Positions 16,343 through 31,358 of a DNA stretch of 64,000 nucleotides are shown one piece after another (positions within the stretch are counted from its first letter, which is position 1; each line of letters starts with the position of its first letter). The notes under the pieces are model-generated. The model ran no database searches and was not told where the DNA came from. It worked only from the letters and a program-made list of their open reading frames with translations. Location: positions 186,001 to 250,000 of the forward strand of contig NZ_AULI01000001.1 in the NCBI RefSeq assembly GCF_000425205.1, in the 5' to 3' direction. The stretch comes from Pontibacillus halophilus JSM 076056 = DSM 19796. GTDB lineage: Bacteria > Bacillota > Bacilli > Bacillales > BH030062. A program made the position numbers and the translations under genes.

Positions 16343-17056
16343 TTAGTATTCATTCGTGATAATCGGCGTTCCTATCGTAATGGTTGTCTCAGCGCCCAAT
16401 CCTGTACGTAAAGCCATTTGCACATTCATATTCTGATCCTCCGAAACAGGAATGGATGAGTCCCACCGATTGGTGTAACCGGATATTGATTGAAAGTCTG
16501 CTTCATCTACTTTTTCGATCGTTTTCATGTTTAAATTCGTTCTAATTTTCTCTAGCAACAAAACACCCTTAATCTTATCACTTGTTTCCGTTTTCACACA
16601 AGTGAAAATAGTGGCATTTTCTGCAAAATATACATTCATCACTTCTTCCAAACGGGCCTCTAACGATGCTTGTGTCCGGTCTTCAAAGCGCTCTCCAGAA
16701 ACATTGTAAATTAGTTCAGCGAAAGTTGGATGTTGCTTAGACACAATTATTATAGTTTGTTCGTGCAAATGTGTGTGTTTATGGTGGGTGATTGCGTACT
16801 TTTTGGAGATTGTTGTTTCTTCCACTTCTATTTGTGATGACGGGTCGGTAGATTCAATATTAGATAGAAGGTCTTGTACATGTTGAGGACTCACTGATTC
16901 TTTCACTGTGACGTCCCACCCTTTTACATCCAACGCTTCCTCTTCTATGACGGATACGAGATCCCTGACAGGTTGCAAGGCATCAGTGTGTGTTGAAGCT
17001 AAGGATACCATTGGTAGATAGATGAACATTCCTATAACAAAAAGCCACTTTCGCAT
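16343..17056 (-). CDS. ywmB: YwmB family protein (TATA-binding-like fold, secreted)
   Basis: The 237-residue product starts with a signal peptide (MRKWLFVIGMFIYLPMVSLAS) and is thus likely exported. It holds the place of ywmB directly upstream of murA. The family has a TBP-like fold of unknown role in sporulating Bacillaceae. The late segment (GYTNRWDSSIPVSEDQNMNVQMALR, then GTPIITNEY) is its most typical part. There are 33 bases to murA, so the two may be cotranscribed. Confidence 0.8.
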   Translation of the reverse strand: MRKWLFVIGMFIYLPMVSLASTHTDALQPVRDLVSVIEEEALDVKGWDVTVKESVSPQHVQDLLSNIESTDPSSQIEVEETTISKKYAITHHKHTHLHEQTIIIVSKQHPTFAELIYNVSGERFEDRTQASLEARLEEVMNVYFAENATIFTCVKTETSDKIKGVLLLEKIRTNLNMKTIEKVDEADFQSISGYTNRWDSSIPVSEDQNMNVQMALRTGLGAETTITIGTPIITNEY

Positions 17057-17152
17057 ATTTCTTCCCTCTCCCCTTGGATAAACTCGTTATCCTCATTGTG
17101 TTCGGGAAAGGAAAAAAACATACGAAAGATTTGTTAGAACCGTTCGACTTTT

Positions 17153-17383
17153 TTAGAGCAAGTATTTCAAGTTTTGAGACCATTGAAGCAAGTCCAAAAA
17201 GAAGTTGCTAACCGTTGTTCCAATCATGATTGTTACTAAAATCACAAGGATACGGGCCTCAAAAATACGACCTTTCTTAAATATACCATCAAGCTGTAAT
17301 GATTGTAGTGATTTCCATGTAATAATTATAAAAATTATATGTGAAATCATGTTCAAAATCGACTGAGTTGCTACTGAATCCAT
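17153..17383 (-). CDS. ywzB: DUF1146 membrane protein YwzB
   Basis: The 76-residue product has two transmembrane helices (about 8-26 and 40-62) and the DUF1146 pattern ITWKSLQSL...VLVTIMIGTTVSNFFLD. It occupies the ywzB position, between the atp operon and ywmB. The frame is open further to 17416, but AAGGAAGGTG lies in front of ATG 17381-17383 and homologues begin at MDS, so that start is chosen. Function unknown. Confidence 0.85.
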   Translation of the reverse strand: MDSVATQSILNMISHIIFIIITWKSLQSLQLDGIFKKGRIFEARILVILVTIMIGTTVSNFFLDLLQWSQNLKYLL

Positions 17384-17544
17384 TGTCACACCTTCCTTAT
17401 TCCTGAAGTGGAACATTCCTCACAAGTTAAACCTTGACATGTTCCTCCACTCCTGTCAACGAGAACGATGTGATTCCGTATACCCATACCTTTTTAGTAT
17501 CGGTCGTAAACGCATAAATCGTAGATTCTAGTCAATTTTATTCA

Positions 17545-17583
17545 AAAAAAGTCTTAAGCGACTCGAAATCGCTTAAGACTTTT
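17545..17583 (-). terminator. Terminator of the atp operon
   Basis: A perfect 11-bp stem (GTCTTAAGCGA/TCGCTTAAGAC, 17551-17579) is followed on the minus strand by a T run directly after the atpC stop codon. Confidence 0.93.
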
Positions 17584-17586
17584 CAC

Positions 17587-18003
<417 letters not shown>

Positions 18004-18043
18004 TTAATGGAAGCGGCGCCGATTGACGGAGCCGCTTTGGTTA

Positions 18044-19480
<1,437 letters not shown>

Positions 19481-19493
19481 TTACGATCTTTAT

Positions 19494-20375
<882 letters not shown>

Positions 20376-20396
20376 TCAACGTTGTTTAAGAAATCA

Positions 20397-21914
<1,518 letters not shown>

Positions 21915-21923
21915 TCACCCCTA

Positions 21924-22472
21924 TCATCTTTTGTTAGCAGATACCAATTCACGTTCCATGCGCTCTAACTTGCCACTCACACTACCATCATAGATTCGAT
22001 TGCCAATCTTCAGCTTAATGCCACCGATGATGGAGGAATCTACTACGTTGTGAATGCGAAGTGTAGATTTGTTTACGCGCTTTGCGAATTGTTCAGAGAT
22101 GGATTTCTTTTCTTCCTCTGTAAGTTCACGAACGGAATAAACTGTTGCTTCAGCAATTCCTTCTGCTTCGTTATATAGATGGAAGAATTGATTTGCCATT
22201 TCTGGGATAATTGCTTCGCGGTGACGGTCGAGGAGAATGTTGATTGTGTTCTTTACTTCAACGGAGACAGTGCCCATTGCATTCGTCACAATCTCTTTCT
22301 TCTTCTCAAGTTCGACACGTGGATGCTCTAAGAAATTCATTAACTCGATGTTCGAGTTGAATACTTGTTGAATCTCGCGAAGCTCTTGTTCGAATACCTC
22401 AAGCTTTGACTTCTCTTGTCCGAGTTGAAAAAGAGCTCCGGCATAACGTTTTGCAGCGGTTACGTTGCTCAT
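21924..22472 (-). CDS. atpH: ATP synthase delta subunit
   Basis: The delta subunit joins F1 to the peripheral stalk. The 182-residue protein starts AKRYAGALFQLGQE and ends with the typical DSSIIGGIKLKIGNRIYDGSV segment. Its ATG overlaps the atpF stop codon (ATGA), implying coupled translation. Confidence 0.97.
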   Translation of the reverse strand: MSNVTAAKRYAGALFQLGQEKSKLEVFEQELREIQQVFNSNIELMNFLEHPRVELEKKKEIVTNAMGTVSVEVKNTINILLDRHREAIIPEMANQFFHLYNEAEGIAEATVYSVRELTEEEKKSISEQFAKRVNKSTLRIHNVVDSSIIGGIKLKIGNRIYDGSVSGKLERMERELVSANKR

Positions 22473-22999
22473 TTCTCTTCTCCTAACTCTTTAATGTACT
22501 CATTGATTAACTGCTCTTGGTCTTGTGCGGTTAATTCTTTCTCGATTACCTTGCTCGCAATGCGAACAGACAAGCTAGCCACTTGATCTTGAAGGGCTTG
22601 AACTGCTTTATCTTTCTCCGTCTCAATCTCTTGACGAGCGGATTCTTTAATACGTTCTGATTCTGACTTTGCAGTGGCGATAATGCTTTGCTCCTGCTCT
22701 TTCGCAGTCTGCTTCGCATTTTCGATGATTTGTTGCGCTTCTTGACGAGTCTTCTTCAGCTCTTCTTGAGCTTCTTGAGACATACGCTCAGCGTCTTTAC
22801 GGTTCTTCTCAGCCGTTTCAATTTCATTTGAAATATGGTCTTCACGATCTTTCATGACTCCCATAATTGGGCCCCATGCAAAAATACGAAGGAGCACCAA
22901 TAGAACAACAAACATAATAAGCTGGAACAGCATGTCACCAACTAACAGGCCACCGCCGCCCTCTGCTCCTAAAAGTAACGAGTTCGTAAGCGTACTCAC
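22469..22999 (-). CDS. atpF: ATP synthase b subunit
   Basis: The b subunit forms the membrane-anchored peripheral stalk. The 176-residue protein has an N-terminal transmembrane helix (about 18-38) and a long charged coiled coil up to the C-terminus. The frame is open to 23041, but AAAGGAG lies eight bases before GTG 22997-22999, so that start is preferred (MSTLTNSLLL). The stop codon overlaps the atpH start. Confidence 0.95.
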   Translation of the reverse strand: MSTLTNSLLLGAEGGGGLLVGDMLFQLIMFVVLLVLLRIFAWGPIMGVMKDREDHISNEIETAEKNRKDAERMSQEAQEELKKTRQEAQQIIENAKQTAKEQEQSIIATAKSESERIKESARQEIETEKDKAVQALQDQVASLSVRIASKVIEKELTAQDQEQLINEYIKELGEEK

Positions 23000-23184
23000 A
23001 GCTTTCACTCCTTTCACATTCATCCATAACAGGCTATACATTGAAAAATTCGCCCCTCACAAGCTGCGAGAGTCGAAAATTACACATTTAAAGGTTTATT
23101 TTTCTTGAAATAAGATAAAAGATACAGGAAAGGCGAAGATACCTGTGACGATCCTCGCCCAACCACTTCGGGCAATCGCCCTAC

Positions 23185-23415
<231 letters not shown>

Positions 23416-23446
23416 TTATAGTAATCAATTAAGATTGTTTATAAAA

Positions 23447-24585
<1,139 letters not shown>

Positions 24586-24588
24586 AGA

Positions 24589-24807
24589 TTATTCTTCTCC
24601 TGTGTATTTTCGAACTAAGTAAACCGTTCCGTATGTACCGGCGGACAAACCTAGTAACAAACCAAGGATCAAAAATAGTGGTGATGTGGATAATTGTTCA
24701 TCCAACCAACGGCCAAAAAAAATCCCCACTAGGGTTCCACCTGCTAATTGGGAAAGGATTCCGCTCGTCAGCGCAACCGCTTTAAACGGAGTTTGTTGAT
24801 TTGCCAT
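24589..24807 (-). CDS. atpZ: AtpZ-like ATP synthase accessory protein
   Basis: The 72-residue protein has two transmembrane helices and the AtpZ pattern GTLVGIFFGRWLDEQLSTSPLF followed by GLLLGLSAGTYG. AtpZ acts with AtpI. The frame is open to 24822, but GAGGGG at seven bases supports ATG 24805-24807. It is the first gene of the operon. Confidence 0.85.
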   Translation of the reverse strand: MANQQTPFKAVALTSGILSQLAGGTLVGIFFGRWLDEQLSTSPLFLILGLLLGLSAGTYGTVYLVRKYTGEE

Positions 24808-24890
24808 ACATCCGCCCCTCACAACTGTTTGACCTGTTAAAAAAACAATAAAATACAGTTTATGAAAACCTTATCATTCCACACTTTTCA

Positions 24891-24919
24891 AGTTTACAGT
24901 AGGGGGGATAGGCTGTCAA
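24891..24919 (-). promoter_or_regulatory. Promoter of the atp operon
   Basis: On the minus strand TTGACA (24914-24919), a 17-base spacer and TAAACT (24891-24896) make a near-consensus sigma-A promoter about 84 bases before atpZ. The rest of the gap up to 25088 holds a pair of direct repeats (25016-25067) and one isolated DnaA-box match (24964-24972); nothing else stands out. Confidence 0.88.
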
Positions 24920-25015
24920 TGCTCTACAATGGAAAAGTAAAACAGATGGATTTTTGTCACAAATTATACACATTTAGCCAATTCCACCGAGACTAAGTTT
25001 GTTCCTGGTTAACTT

Positions 25016-25067
25016 ATTCAGCATTTCACAAATTCGGATTGAAAAACACAAATTCAGCATTTCACAA
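25016..25067. repeat. Two 16-bp direct repeats upstream of the atp promoter
   Basis: ATTCAGCATTTCACAA occurs at 25016-25031 and again at 25052-25067, a spacing of 36 bases. CACAAATTC is repeated inside the same stretch. Role unknown. Confidence 0.6.
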
Positions 25068-25088
25068 TCGCACCTAAATTCTACACAA

Positions 25089-25135
25089 AAGCCTCCTTAA
25101 AATCAAAGTATTTTTTTGATTTAGGGAGGCTTTTA
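25089..25135 (-). terminator. Terminator of the subtilase gene
   Basis: A long stem (GCCTCC with an A/T-rich extension, closing with GGAGGC) is followed on the minus strand by TTTTGTG, just after the protease stop codon. A short A-run on the other side could let it work in both directions. Confidence 0.8.
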
Positions 25136-25146
25136 TCTTATACAAT

Positions 25147-27318
25147 TTATGGATACGACTCACCAATCATGATTGGCGAGGCATAGGATTGATGAACACC
25201 ATCTTTACTAACTGAAACAACGGCTAGATAAACTCCTTCTTCACCTGCCATTTTCTCGGTCAACGTCCCCTTCACTACTCCCCGCTTCACCTCTTCTCGA
25301 CTGAACAGCGTACGAACGAAACGAAGCGAGTCCGGGTCATAAAGTTCTACCGTTACTTGATCTGCTCCAATTGGTAAATACATGCGGTATTGATATTCAG
25401 TCTTCTTATAAGGCTTGATTGTGAACTCAAGTCCCATTGCATGTGGAAATGTCGTATCCTTCGTTACAATTAGATAGGGTAAATGGATTGTTTTCGCTTC
25501 ATCATGGAGCTCCACCCACCCATGTATGAACGGCTCTGCTGGTGAGGTAAGGCGTTGGTTGACCGTTACACCTACTTCCACCGTACGTTTTTCTCCTGGG
25601 GAGAGAGTGAATGATGCCGGAAAGTGAAATCGGACTCCTTTAGGTGCATCCTTTTTAGAGAAATAGTACGTGCGGGGGCGGTCGGTCCTATTCTGAACAG
25701 AGACATGAGCTTGTCTTGTCTCACGTTCTTTCAAGAAGCGTCCATACGTCAACCGCCCTTGTTCAATTAATGTCAGTGGCTCTAGTGCAGCTCGAACATC
25801 TACTTTCCCCATACCCATCACAACTGGAGAAATTAACTTTCCTTCTTCGTCTTCCAATGGCTTCGCTGTTGATAGAAGAGCTGCCTTAAGCATATCCGGA
25901 GTCCAATGAGGGTGTGCTTCTTTCAATAACGCCAACACCCCAGCGATGTGCGGGGCTGCCATACTTGTCCCTTGTAAAGATTGATAGCCAGCAGGGACTG
26001 TACTCGTAATGGCAACGCCTGGCGCTACAATGTCCGGCTTTATATCCCAGTTCCACGTCACAGGTCCCTTTGAACTAAATGAAGCCATGGTATCAACAAC
26101 TGATACATACTCTGTCTCAAGCCACGTACTTTGTTCGATTACATGCTGCTTAATCCATTCTCCATCTTCCTTTGAGATTGAAGTGACAGGAACAGTAACA
26201 GAAGGCTCTACCCCTCCTTGAAACACTCCTTCTTCGTTATTGTAAATAACCACCGCTTTCGCCCCATGACGCTCGGCGTTCAGCGCTTTCTCTGTGAACG
26301 TTAGTCCCCCTCTTTCAATCAGCGCAATCTTTCCATACAAATCCGGCAGGTCACCCTCCCCTTTCCCAGCATGAACAAGTGGAAGGGATTGACGCAAGGT
26401 CCATGGCTTCGCCCCTGACATCGGCATGAGTGGGATTGTTTTCTTATTTAATGCTTCATAGAAGTAGGGAATGCGAAGAGGCGGTGTACTCGCCCCAACA
26501 GAAATAGCCTTTGTGGATGTGGCTGGAGACCCTACTGTCCACAAGTCTGGTCCTGAATTTCCATTTGCGATGACCATCGATACACCAAGTCGGGTAGCTT
26601 GGTCAACGGCCATGCTAGTTGGCCAGTCTGGTCCGTTGATTGAGGAGCCTAGAGATAAGTTAATAATATCCATCCCGTCCTCCACAGCTTGTTCTATAGC
26701 GGCAATAACCTGAACGGACGAACCAACACCACCAGGCCCTAATGCTCGATACCCATAAAGTTCAACGTCAGGAGCAATTCCTTTCATCTTCCCATTCGCC
26801 CCAATAATTCCGGCTACGTGAGTTCCATGAATCGTCGGCTCCCCTTGCCCTTCCTTTGTTTCCATTGGGTCTTCATCTAGGTCGACTAGGTCATACCCAC
26901 CTTTAAAGTTCTTCTCCAAATCAGGATGGGAATAGTCTATCCCGGTGTCAATGACGCCAACCTTAACACCTTTCCCGGTATACGGAATGTCGTTAAACGG
27001 TTCTTTACGGTCTTCTAGTAGAAACGGAACACTTTCATTCACGTTCGTCTCGTATGTTTGTACAGGAAAGCGGTATTGTACTTGAGGATGTTGTTGTACG
27101 TCTTCTATGTCCTGGTCATCCCCTCTAATGGCAACTCCTTGGAGCAACGTATCGTAGACGTGAACCACTTCTACAAATGGATGATTCCTCTCAATATATT
27201 GTTTAAATTCATGAGGATTCCCCTCTACCTCAAGTATGATGGACTGTTCTTCAGTTGCGGCATGAACAGCAGGAACCAACCACATTGTGAGTACCCAAAT
27301 GAACAACAACCACCTCAT
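25147..27318 (-). CDS. Secreted subtilisin-family (S8) serine protease, Vpr-like
   Basis: This is an extracellular subtilase. The 723-residue precursor has a signal peptide (1-20), an inhibitor-type propeptide (about 25-90), and a catalytic domain with the triad Asp124 (VGVIDTGID), His164 (HGTHVAG) and Ser452 (GTSMAAPH). A protease-associated insert (about 315-400, LYGKIALIERGGLTFTEKA) interrupts the catalytic domain as in B. subtilis Vpr, and C-terminal beta domains follow. GGGAGGTG lies eight bases before ATG 27316-27318, preferred over the TTG at 27342. It lies between the atp operon and mnaA, where B. subtilis has no protease, so it appears to be an insertion relative to that order. Confidence 0.93.
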   Translation of the reverse strand: MRWLLFIWVLTMWLVPAVHAATEEQSIILEVEGNPHEFKQYIERNHPFVEVVHVYDTLLQGVAIRGDDQDIEDVQQHPQVQYRFPVQTYETNVNESVPFLLEDRKEPFNDIPYTGKGVKVGVIDTGIDYSHPDLEKNFKGGYDLVDLDEDPMETKEGQGEPTIHGTHVAGIIGANGKMKGIAPDVELYGYRALGPGGVGSSVQVIAAIEQAVEDGMDIINLSLGSSINGPDWPTSMAVDQATRLGVSMVIANGNSGPDLWTVGSPATSTKAISVGASTPPLRIPYFYEALNKKTIPLMPMSGAKPWTLRQSLPLVHAGKGEGDLPDLYGKIALIERGGLTFTEKALNAERHGAKAVVIYNNEEGVFQGGVEPSVTVPVTSISKEDGEWIKQHVIEQSTWLETEYVSVVDTMASFSSKGPVTWNWDIKPDIVAPGVAITSTVPAGYQSLQGTSMAAPHIAGVLALLKEAHPHWTPDMLKAALLSTAKPLEDEEGKLISPVVMGMGKVDVRAALEPLTLIEQGRLTYGRFLKERETRQAHVSVQNRTDRPRTYYFSKKDAPKGVRFHFPASFTLSPGEKRTVEVGVTVNQRLTSPAEPFIHGWVELHDEAKTIHLPYLIVTKDTTFPHAMGLEFTIKPYKKTEYQYRMYLPIGADQVTVELYDPDSLRFVRTLFSREEVKRGVVKGTLTEKMAGEEGVYLAVVSVSKDGVHQSYASPIMIGESYP

Positions 27319-27405
27319 CACATACACCTCCCGAACGTTCAATCTTCTGTTCTGTTAGGTTGGGGTAAATGAGGCATTTTCATGCAGACAATACCTTTAA
27401 GCATA

Positions 27406-27438
27406 GAAAAACAGGAAGCCAAAAGGCTTCCTGTTTAT
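27406..27438 (-). terminator. Terminator of mnaA
   Basis: A perfect 10-bp stem (ACAGGAAGCC/GGCTTCCTGT) with an AAAA loop is followed on the minus strand by a T run. It overlaps the end of mnaA. Confidence 0.92.
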
Positions 27439-28577
27439 AGAAATGGATCTGGTTGTTCTGTTGTATGGTTAAAGTAATAACGGATGGCATCGCCGATACG
27501 TCGTGATGCTTCGCCGTCTCCGTAAGGATTTGAAGCTTTCGCCATTCGGTGATAAGCCGTTTCGTCTGATAGGAGTTCATGGGCAAGGTTATAAATATGT
27601 TCTTCCTCTGTACCAGCAAGCTTAAGTGTGCCTGCTTGGATTCCCTCTGGACGTTCTGTCGTGTCTCGAAGAACAAGCACAGGAACGCCAAGCGAAGGTG
27701 CCTCTTCTTGAACGCCTCCACTATCCGTTAAGATCAAGTGGGAACGGGACGCAAAGTTATGGAAATCGATCACGCCAAGTGGCTCAATTAAGTGGATGCG
27801 GTCATCGTCCCCAAGAATCTCATTCGCTGCTTCTTGTACAGCAGGATTTAAGTGGACAGGATAGACGACTTCAACGTCGTCATGAGTATCCACGAGACGT
27901 TTGATTGCTCGGAACATGCCTCGCATCTTATCTCCCAAATTCTCACGACGGTGAGCCGTAACAAGAATTAATCGCTTCCCATCTGCTTTCTCAAGAATCT
28001 CATGCTGGTAATCTTCTCGCACCGTTGTTTTCAGAGCATCAATGGCCGTATTCCCCGTCACATAAATATGTTCCTCAGGTTTATTCTCGTTCAACAGGTT
28101 TTGCTTCGATTGGTTTGTAGGGGTGAAGTGCAAGTCAGCCATAACCCCCGTCAACTGTCGATTCATTTCTTCAGGGAACGGAGAATATTTGTTCCACGTA
28201 CGAAGACCAGCTTCCACGTGACCTACTGGAATTTGATTGTAATACGCTGCAAGACTCGCTGCGAACGTCGTTGTTGTATCTCCATGCACCAATACAACAT
28301 CGGGTTCTGTTTTCTTCATCACATCATCTAATCCTTCAAGCGCACGCGTAGTAATCTGCGCAAGCGTCTGGCGAGATTTCATGATGTTCAAATCGTAGTC
28401 TGGTTCCACACCAAAGATTGTCATCACTTGGTCAAGCATTTCACGGTGCTGAGCGGTTACCGTGACAATAGGTTCAAACTGTTCAGGGCGTTTCTTCAGC
28501 TCCAGTACAAGCGGAGCCATTTTAATCGCTTCTGGTCTTGTCCCAAATATCGTCATTACTTTAATCGGCTGTGTCAT
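27435..28577 (-). CDS. mnaA: UDP-N-acetylglucosamine 2-epimerase (non-hydrolysing)
   Basis: This enzyme interconverts UDP-GlcNAc and UDP-ManNAc, the precursor of teichoic acid linkage units and other surface glycans. The 380-residue protein has the family motifs TIFGTRPEAIKMAPL, TAQHREMLDQV, VHGDTTT, VEAGLRT, LVTAHRRENLG and LTDSGGVQEEAPSLG with the catalytic Asp, Glu and His residues in place. It follows upp by 21 bases. Confidence 0.96.
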   Translation of the reverse strand: MTQPIKVMTIFGTRPEAIKMAPLVLELKKRPEQFEPIVTVTAQHREMLDQVMTIFGVEPDYDLNIMKSRQTLAQITTRALEGLDDVMKKTEPDVVLVHGDTTTTFAASLAAYYNQIPVGHVEAGLRTWNKYSPFPEEMNRQLTGVMADLHFTPTNQSKQNLLNENKPEEHIYVTGNTAIDALKTTVREDYQHEILEKADGKRLILVTAHRRENLGDKMRGMFRAIKRLVDTHDDVEVVYPVHLNPAVQEAANEILGDDDRIHLIEPLGVIDFHNFASRSHLILTDSGGVQEEAPSLGVPVLVLRDTTERPEGIQAGTLKLAGTEEEHIYNLAHELLSDETAYHRMAKASNPYGDGEASRRIGDAIRYYFNHTTEQPDPFL

Positions 28578-28598
28578 GCTTTCACTCCTAAGCGTCGG

Positions 28599-29228
28599 TT
28601 ACTTCGTACCAAATAGGCGGTCACCAGCGTCACCAAGACCTGGAACGATATAACCTTTTTCATTTAATTTCTCATCTAAAGCAGCTAGGTAAATGTCTAT
28701 ATCAGGGTGTTCCTTATGAACTTCCTCTACCCCTTCAGGTGCAGCGACAAGGCACATCAGACGGATTTGCTTCGCTCCACGTTTCTTCAAGGAGTGAATC
28801 GCCTCATTCGCAGAACCACCTGTGGCTAGCATTGGATCAATCACGATTAGTTCGCGCTCTTCAATATCGCTCGGAAGCTTAACGTAGTATTCAACAGGCT
28901 GAAGCGTCTCCGGATCACGGTATAGGCCAACGTGTCCCACTTTCGCTGCTGGAATTAAATTCAGCATGCCATCGACCATACCTAGTCCAGCACGTAAGAT
29001 TGGCACGATTCCAAGCTTCTTCCCTGCAAGCACTTTCGCTGTCGCTTCTGAAACAGGAGTGTTAATTTGAACTTCTTCTAACGGTAAATCACGCGTGATT
29101 TCAAACGCCATTAATGTTGCAACTTCATCAACGAGCTCTCTGAAATCTTTCGTGCCTGTTTCCGCCTTTCTTATGTACGTAAGCTTGTGTTGAATTAACG
29201 GATGATCTAATACATGTACCTTACCCAT
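28599..29228 (-). CDS. upp: Uracil phosphoribosyltransferase
   Basis: Upp converts uracil and PRPP to UMP in pyrimidine salvage. From ATG 29226-29228 the protein is 209 residues, exactly the length of B. subtilis Upp, beginning [18 protein letters not shown]; the frame open to 29261 is not used by relatives. It has the PRPP loop [10 protein letters not shown] and the C-terminal uracil-binding [13 protein letters not shown]. Its place beside glyA and near atp is conserved. Confidence 0.97.
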   Translation of the reverse strand: MGKVHVLDHPLIQHKLTYIRKAETGTKDFRELVDEVATLMAFEITRDLPLEEVQINTPVSEATAKVLAGKKLGIVPILRAGLGMVDGMLNLIPAAKVGHVGLYRDPETLQPVEYYVKLPSDIEERELIVIDPMLATGGSANEAIHSLKKRGAKQIRLMCLVAAPEGVEEVHKEHPDIDIYLAALDEKLNEKGYIVPGLGDAGDRLFGTK

Positions 29229-29373
29229 CTTTGCCGATCTCTCCTTTAGAATAGTTTGCATCCTTCAAATTGTACAGAATATCATGATTCGTTTCAAGAT
29301 GCGGGTGGAGAAGAACTCCTTCTTTTATACCTTTCGAATCAATCCCTGCATCTATAACGGTCTACTTACATAG

Positions 29374-29402
29374 TAAAAACGGAGCCCAAAGGAGAGCTCC
29401 GC
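29374..29402 (-). terminator. Terminator of glyA
   Basis: A short GC stem (CGGAGC/GCTCCG, 29380-29401) is followed on the minus strand by five T residues, 19 bases after the glyA stop codon. Confidence 0.75.
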
Positions 29403-29420
29403 TGTTTCATGTGAAACGTA

Positions 29421-30662
29421 TTAATTGAATGCATAGAGTGGAAAGCGATTCGTTAGTGTCATAACGCGTTTTTTCGCCTCATCCATCTTCGCTTCGTCTT
29501 CATGGTTTTGTAGGGTAAATGCAATGATTGATGCAATTTCATCCATATCTTCTTCTTTAAAGCCACGAGACGTAACAGCAGCTGTTCCGATGCGAAGTCC
29601 ACTCGTTACAAATGGACTTTCAGGATCGAACGGGATGGTATTCTTATTCGTCGTAATTCCGACTGCATCCAACGCTTCTTCCGCTACTTTCCCAGTCAAA
29701 TTAAGCGGACGTAGGTCAAGTAGGAGCAGGTGGTTATCAGTGCCGCCAGATACAATTCGGATATTCTCTTTCTGAAGCCCTTCACCTAGCTGTTTCGCAT
29801 TCTCAATAATTTGCTTTGAATACGTAGTAAACTCTTCTTGCAGAGCTTCTTTAAAGCTAACAGCTTTCGCTGCGATTACGTGCATAAGAGGACCGCCTTG
29901 TATCCCTGGGAAAATCGCCTTATCCACTTTCTTCGCATACTCTTCCTTACAAAGAATCATGCCCCCGCGCGGACCGCGTAACGTCTTGTGAGTTGTCGTT
30001 GTCACGAAATCTGCATAAGGTACAGGGCTTTGGTGCAATCCAGTTGCCACGAGACCGGCAATATGGGCCATGTCGACAAGAAGGTATGCTCCAACCTCAT
30101 CTGCAATTTCACGGAACTTAGCAAAGTCAATCTCTCTTGGATACGCACTCGCTCCAGCCACAATCATCTTCGGTTTCACTTCATTCGCTTTCTCGCGTAC
30201 AACTTCATAATCAATGACTTCGGTTTCTTCATCTACACCATAATCAACAAAGTTGTACAACTTCCCACTAAAGTTCACTTTACTTCCATGGGTAAGGTGA
30301 CCTCCGTGGCTTAAATTCATGCCAAGCACCGTATCGTTCGGTTCAAGTACCGCTTGATAGACAGCCATATTAGCTTGAGCACCTGAATGAGGTTGAACAT
30401 TCGCATGGTCAGCGCCGAATAACGCTTTCGCTCGGTTACGTGCAAGGTTCTCAGCGATATCTACGAATTCACATCCACCATAATAACGCTTACCAGGATA
30501 ACCTTCTGCGTATTTATTCGTTAACACAGAACCCTGTGCTTCCATAACTGCTTCAGAAACGAAGTTCTCAGACGCAATCAGTTCAATTTTGTCTTGTTGA
30601 CGACCTCGTTCTTGCTCAATTGCTTCAAATAATTCAGGATCAAATTTTCGTACCTGTTCCAT
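29421..30662 (-). CDS. glyA: Serine hydroxymethyltransferase
   Basis: GlyA interconverts serine and glycine with tetrahydrofolate, the main source of one-carbon units. The 413-residue PLP enzyme carries the cofactor Lys226 in [14 protein letters not shown], and the [11 protein letters not shown] and [11 protein letters not shown] segments near the N-terminus. Length is standard. It lies 27 bases after ywlG and is probably cotranscribed with it. Confidence 0.99.
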   Translation of the reverse strand: MEQVRKFDPELFEAIEQERGRQQDKIELIASENFVSEAVMEAQGSVLTNKYAEGYPGKRYYGGCEFVDIAENLARNRAKALFGADHANVQPHSGAQANMAVYQAVLEPNDTVLGMNLSHGGHLTHGSKVNFSGKLYNFVDYGVDEETEVIDYEVVREKANEVKPKMIVAGASAYPREIDFAKFREIADEVGAYLLVDMAHIAGLVATGLHQSPVPYADFVTTTTHKTLRGPRGGMILCKEEYAKKVDKAIFPGIQGGPLMHVIAAKAVSFKEALQEEFTTYSKQIIENAKQLGEGLQKENIRIVSGGTDNHLLLLDLRPLNLTGKVAEEALDAVGITTNKNTIPFDPESPFVTSGLRIGTAAVTSRGFKEEDMDEIASIIAFTLQNHEDEAKMDEAKKRVMTLTNRFPLYAFN

Positions 30663-30689
30663 TTCATACTCCCCCTTTATATTTATCCC

Positions 30690-31274
30690 TTAATCACATG
30701 CATTGGACGATTTAACCTTTGTTTCGTCATATACTGCCCGATTTCCTCCTATTAATTTAGGACGGGTCTTCGCTGCAGTCACATGCGCATGACCGACTTG
30801 TTTAATGGAGAATCGAAGTGGGACTGCAACCCGCTTCAAGTGCATCCCAATTAAGGTGTCTCCGAGGTCAAGCCCTGCTTCTGCCTGCACTTCCTCTACG
30901 ACAACCGGATGATGAAGGTGATGATAAGCGTAGGAAGCCATTGATCCACCCGCCCCTGGTACAGGAACGACGCTCACCCGTTCATATCTGCGTAGCTCTG
31001 AATCGTCACGTTCCATCACGATGGCGCGATTTAAATGCTCACAACATTGAAAGGCTAGGTGAATTCCAGTCTGTTCTCTCAAGCGTTGAAGTTCTGTATA
31101 AATGACTTCAGCTACCGCTTCGCTACCCGCTGTGCCGATTCGCTCTCCAGCAATTTCGCTCGTGGAACACCCAAGTACAAATAAGTCACCTTTACTAAGA
31201 GCATTGGTGTCTATCCATTCGTCAACAAGTTCAGTCATATGATGACGAACAGTTTCTAACAGCTCAGCATGCAT
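30690..31274 (-). CDS. ywlG: YwlG (DUF436/TIGR01440 family)
   Basis: The 194-residue cytoplasmic protein matches the YwlG family, of unknown biochemical role, through VLGCSTSEIAGERIGTAGS, FQCCEHLNRA and GDTLIGMHLKRVAVPLR. It holds the conserved position between rpiB and glyA. The ATG (31272-31274) directly follows GGGAGG, but GAGGAGG seven bases further upstream gives correct spacing. Confidence 0.9.
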   Translation of the reverse strand: MHAELLETVRHHMTELVDEWIDTNALSKGDLFVLGCSTSEIAGERIGTAGSEAVAEVIYTELQRLREQTGIHLAFQCCEHLNRAIVMERDDSELRRYERVSVVPVPGAGGSMASYAYHHLHHPVVVEEVQAEAGLDLGDTLIGMHLKRVAVPLRFSIKQVGHAHVTAAKTRPKLIGGNRAVYDETKVKSSNACD

Positions 31275-31305
31275 CCTCCCGCCTCCTCACTTTTTCTCTA
31301 TTCTA

Positions 31306-31350
31306 ACAAAAGGAGAAGCTTCATCCTAATTAGAAAGAAGCTCCTCCATT
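31306..31350 (-). terminator. Terminator of rpiB
   Basis: GGAGGAGCTTC and its wobble-paired complement, with a 14-base loop, are followed on the minus strand by TTTTGTT, just after the rpiB stop codon. Confidence 0.7.
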
Positions 31351-31358
31351 CACCGTTC

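Noticed and set aside
24964-24972. Isolated DnaA box TTATACACA upstream of the atp operon
   Set aside because: A single match of this kind is expected by chance a few times per window; no neighbours of similar quality.
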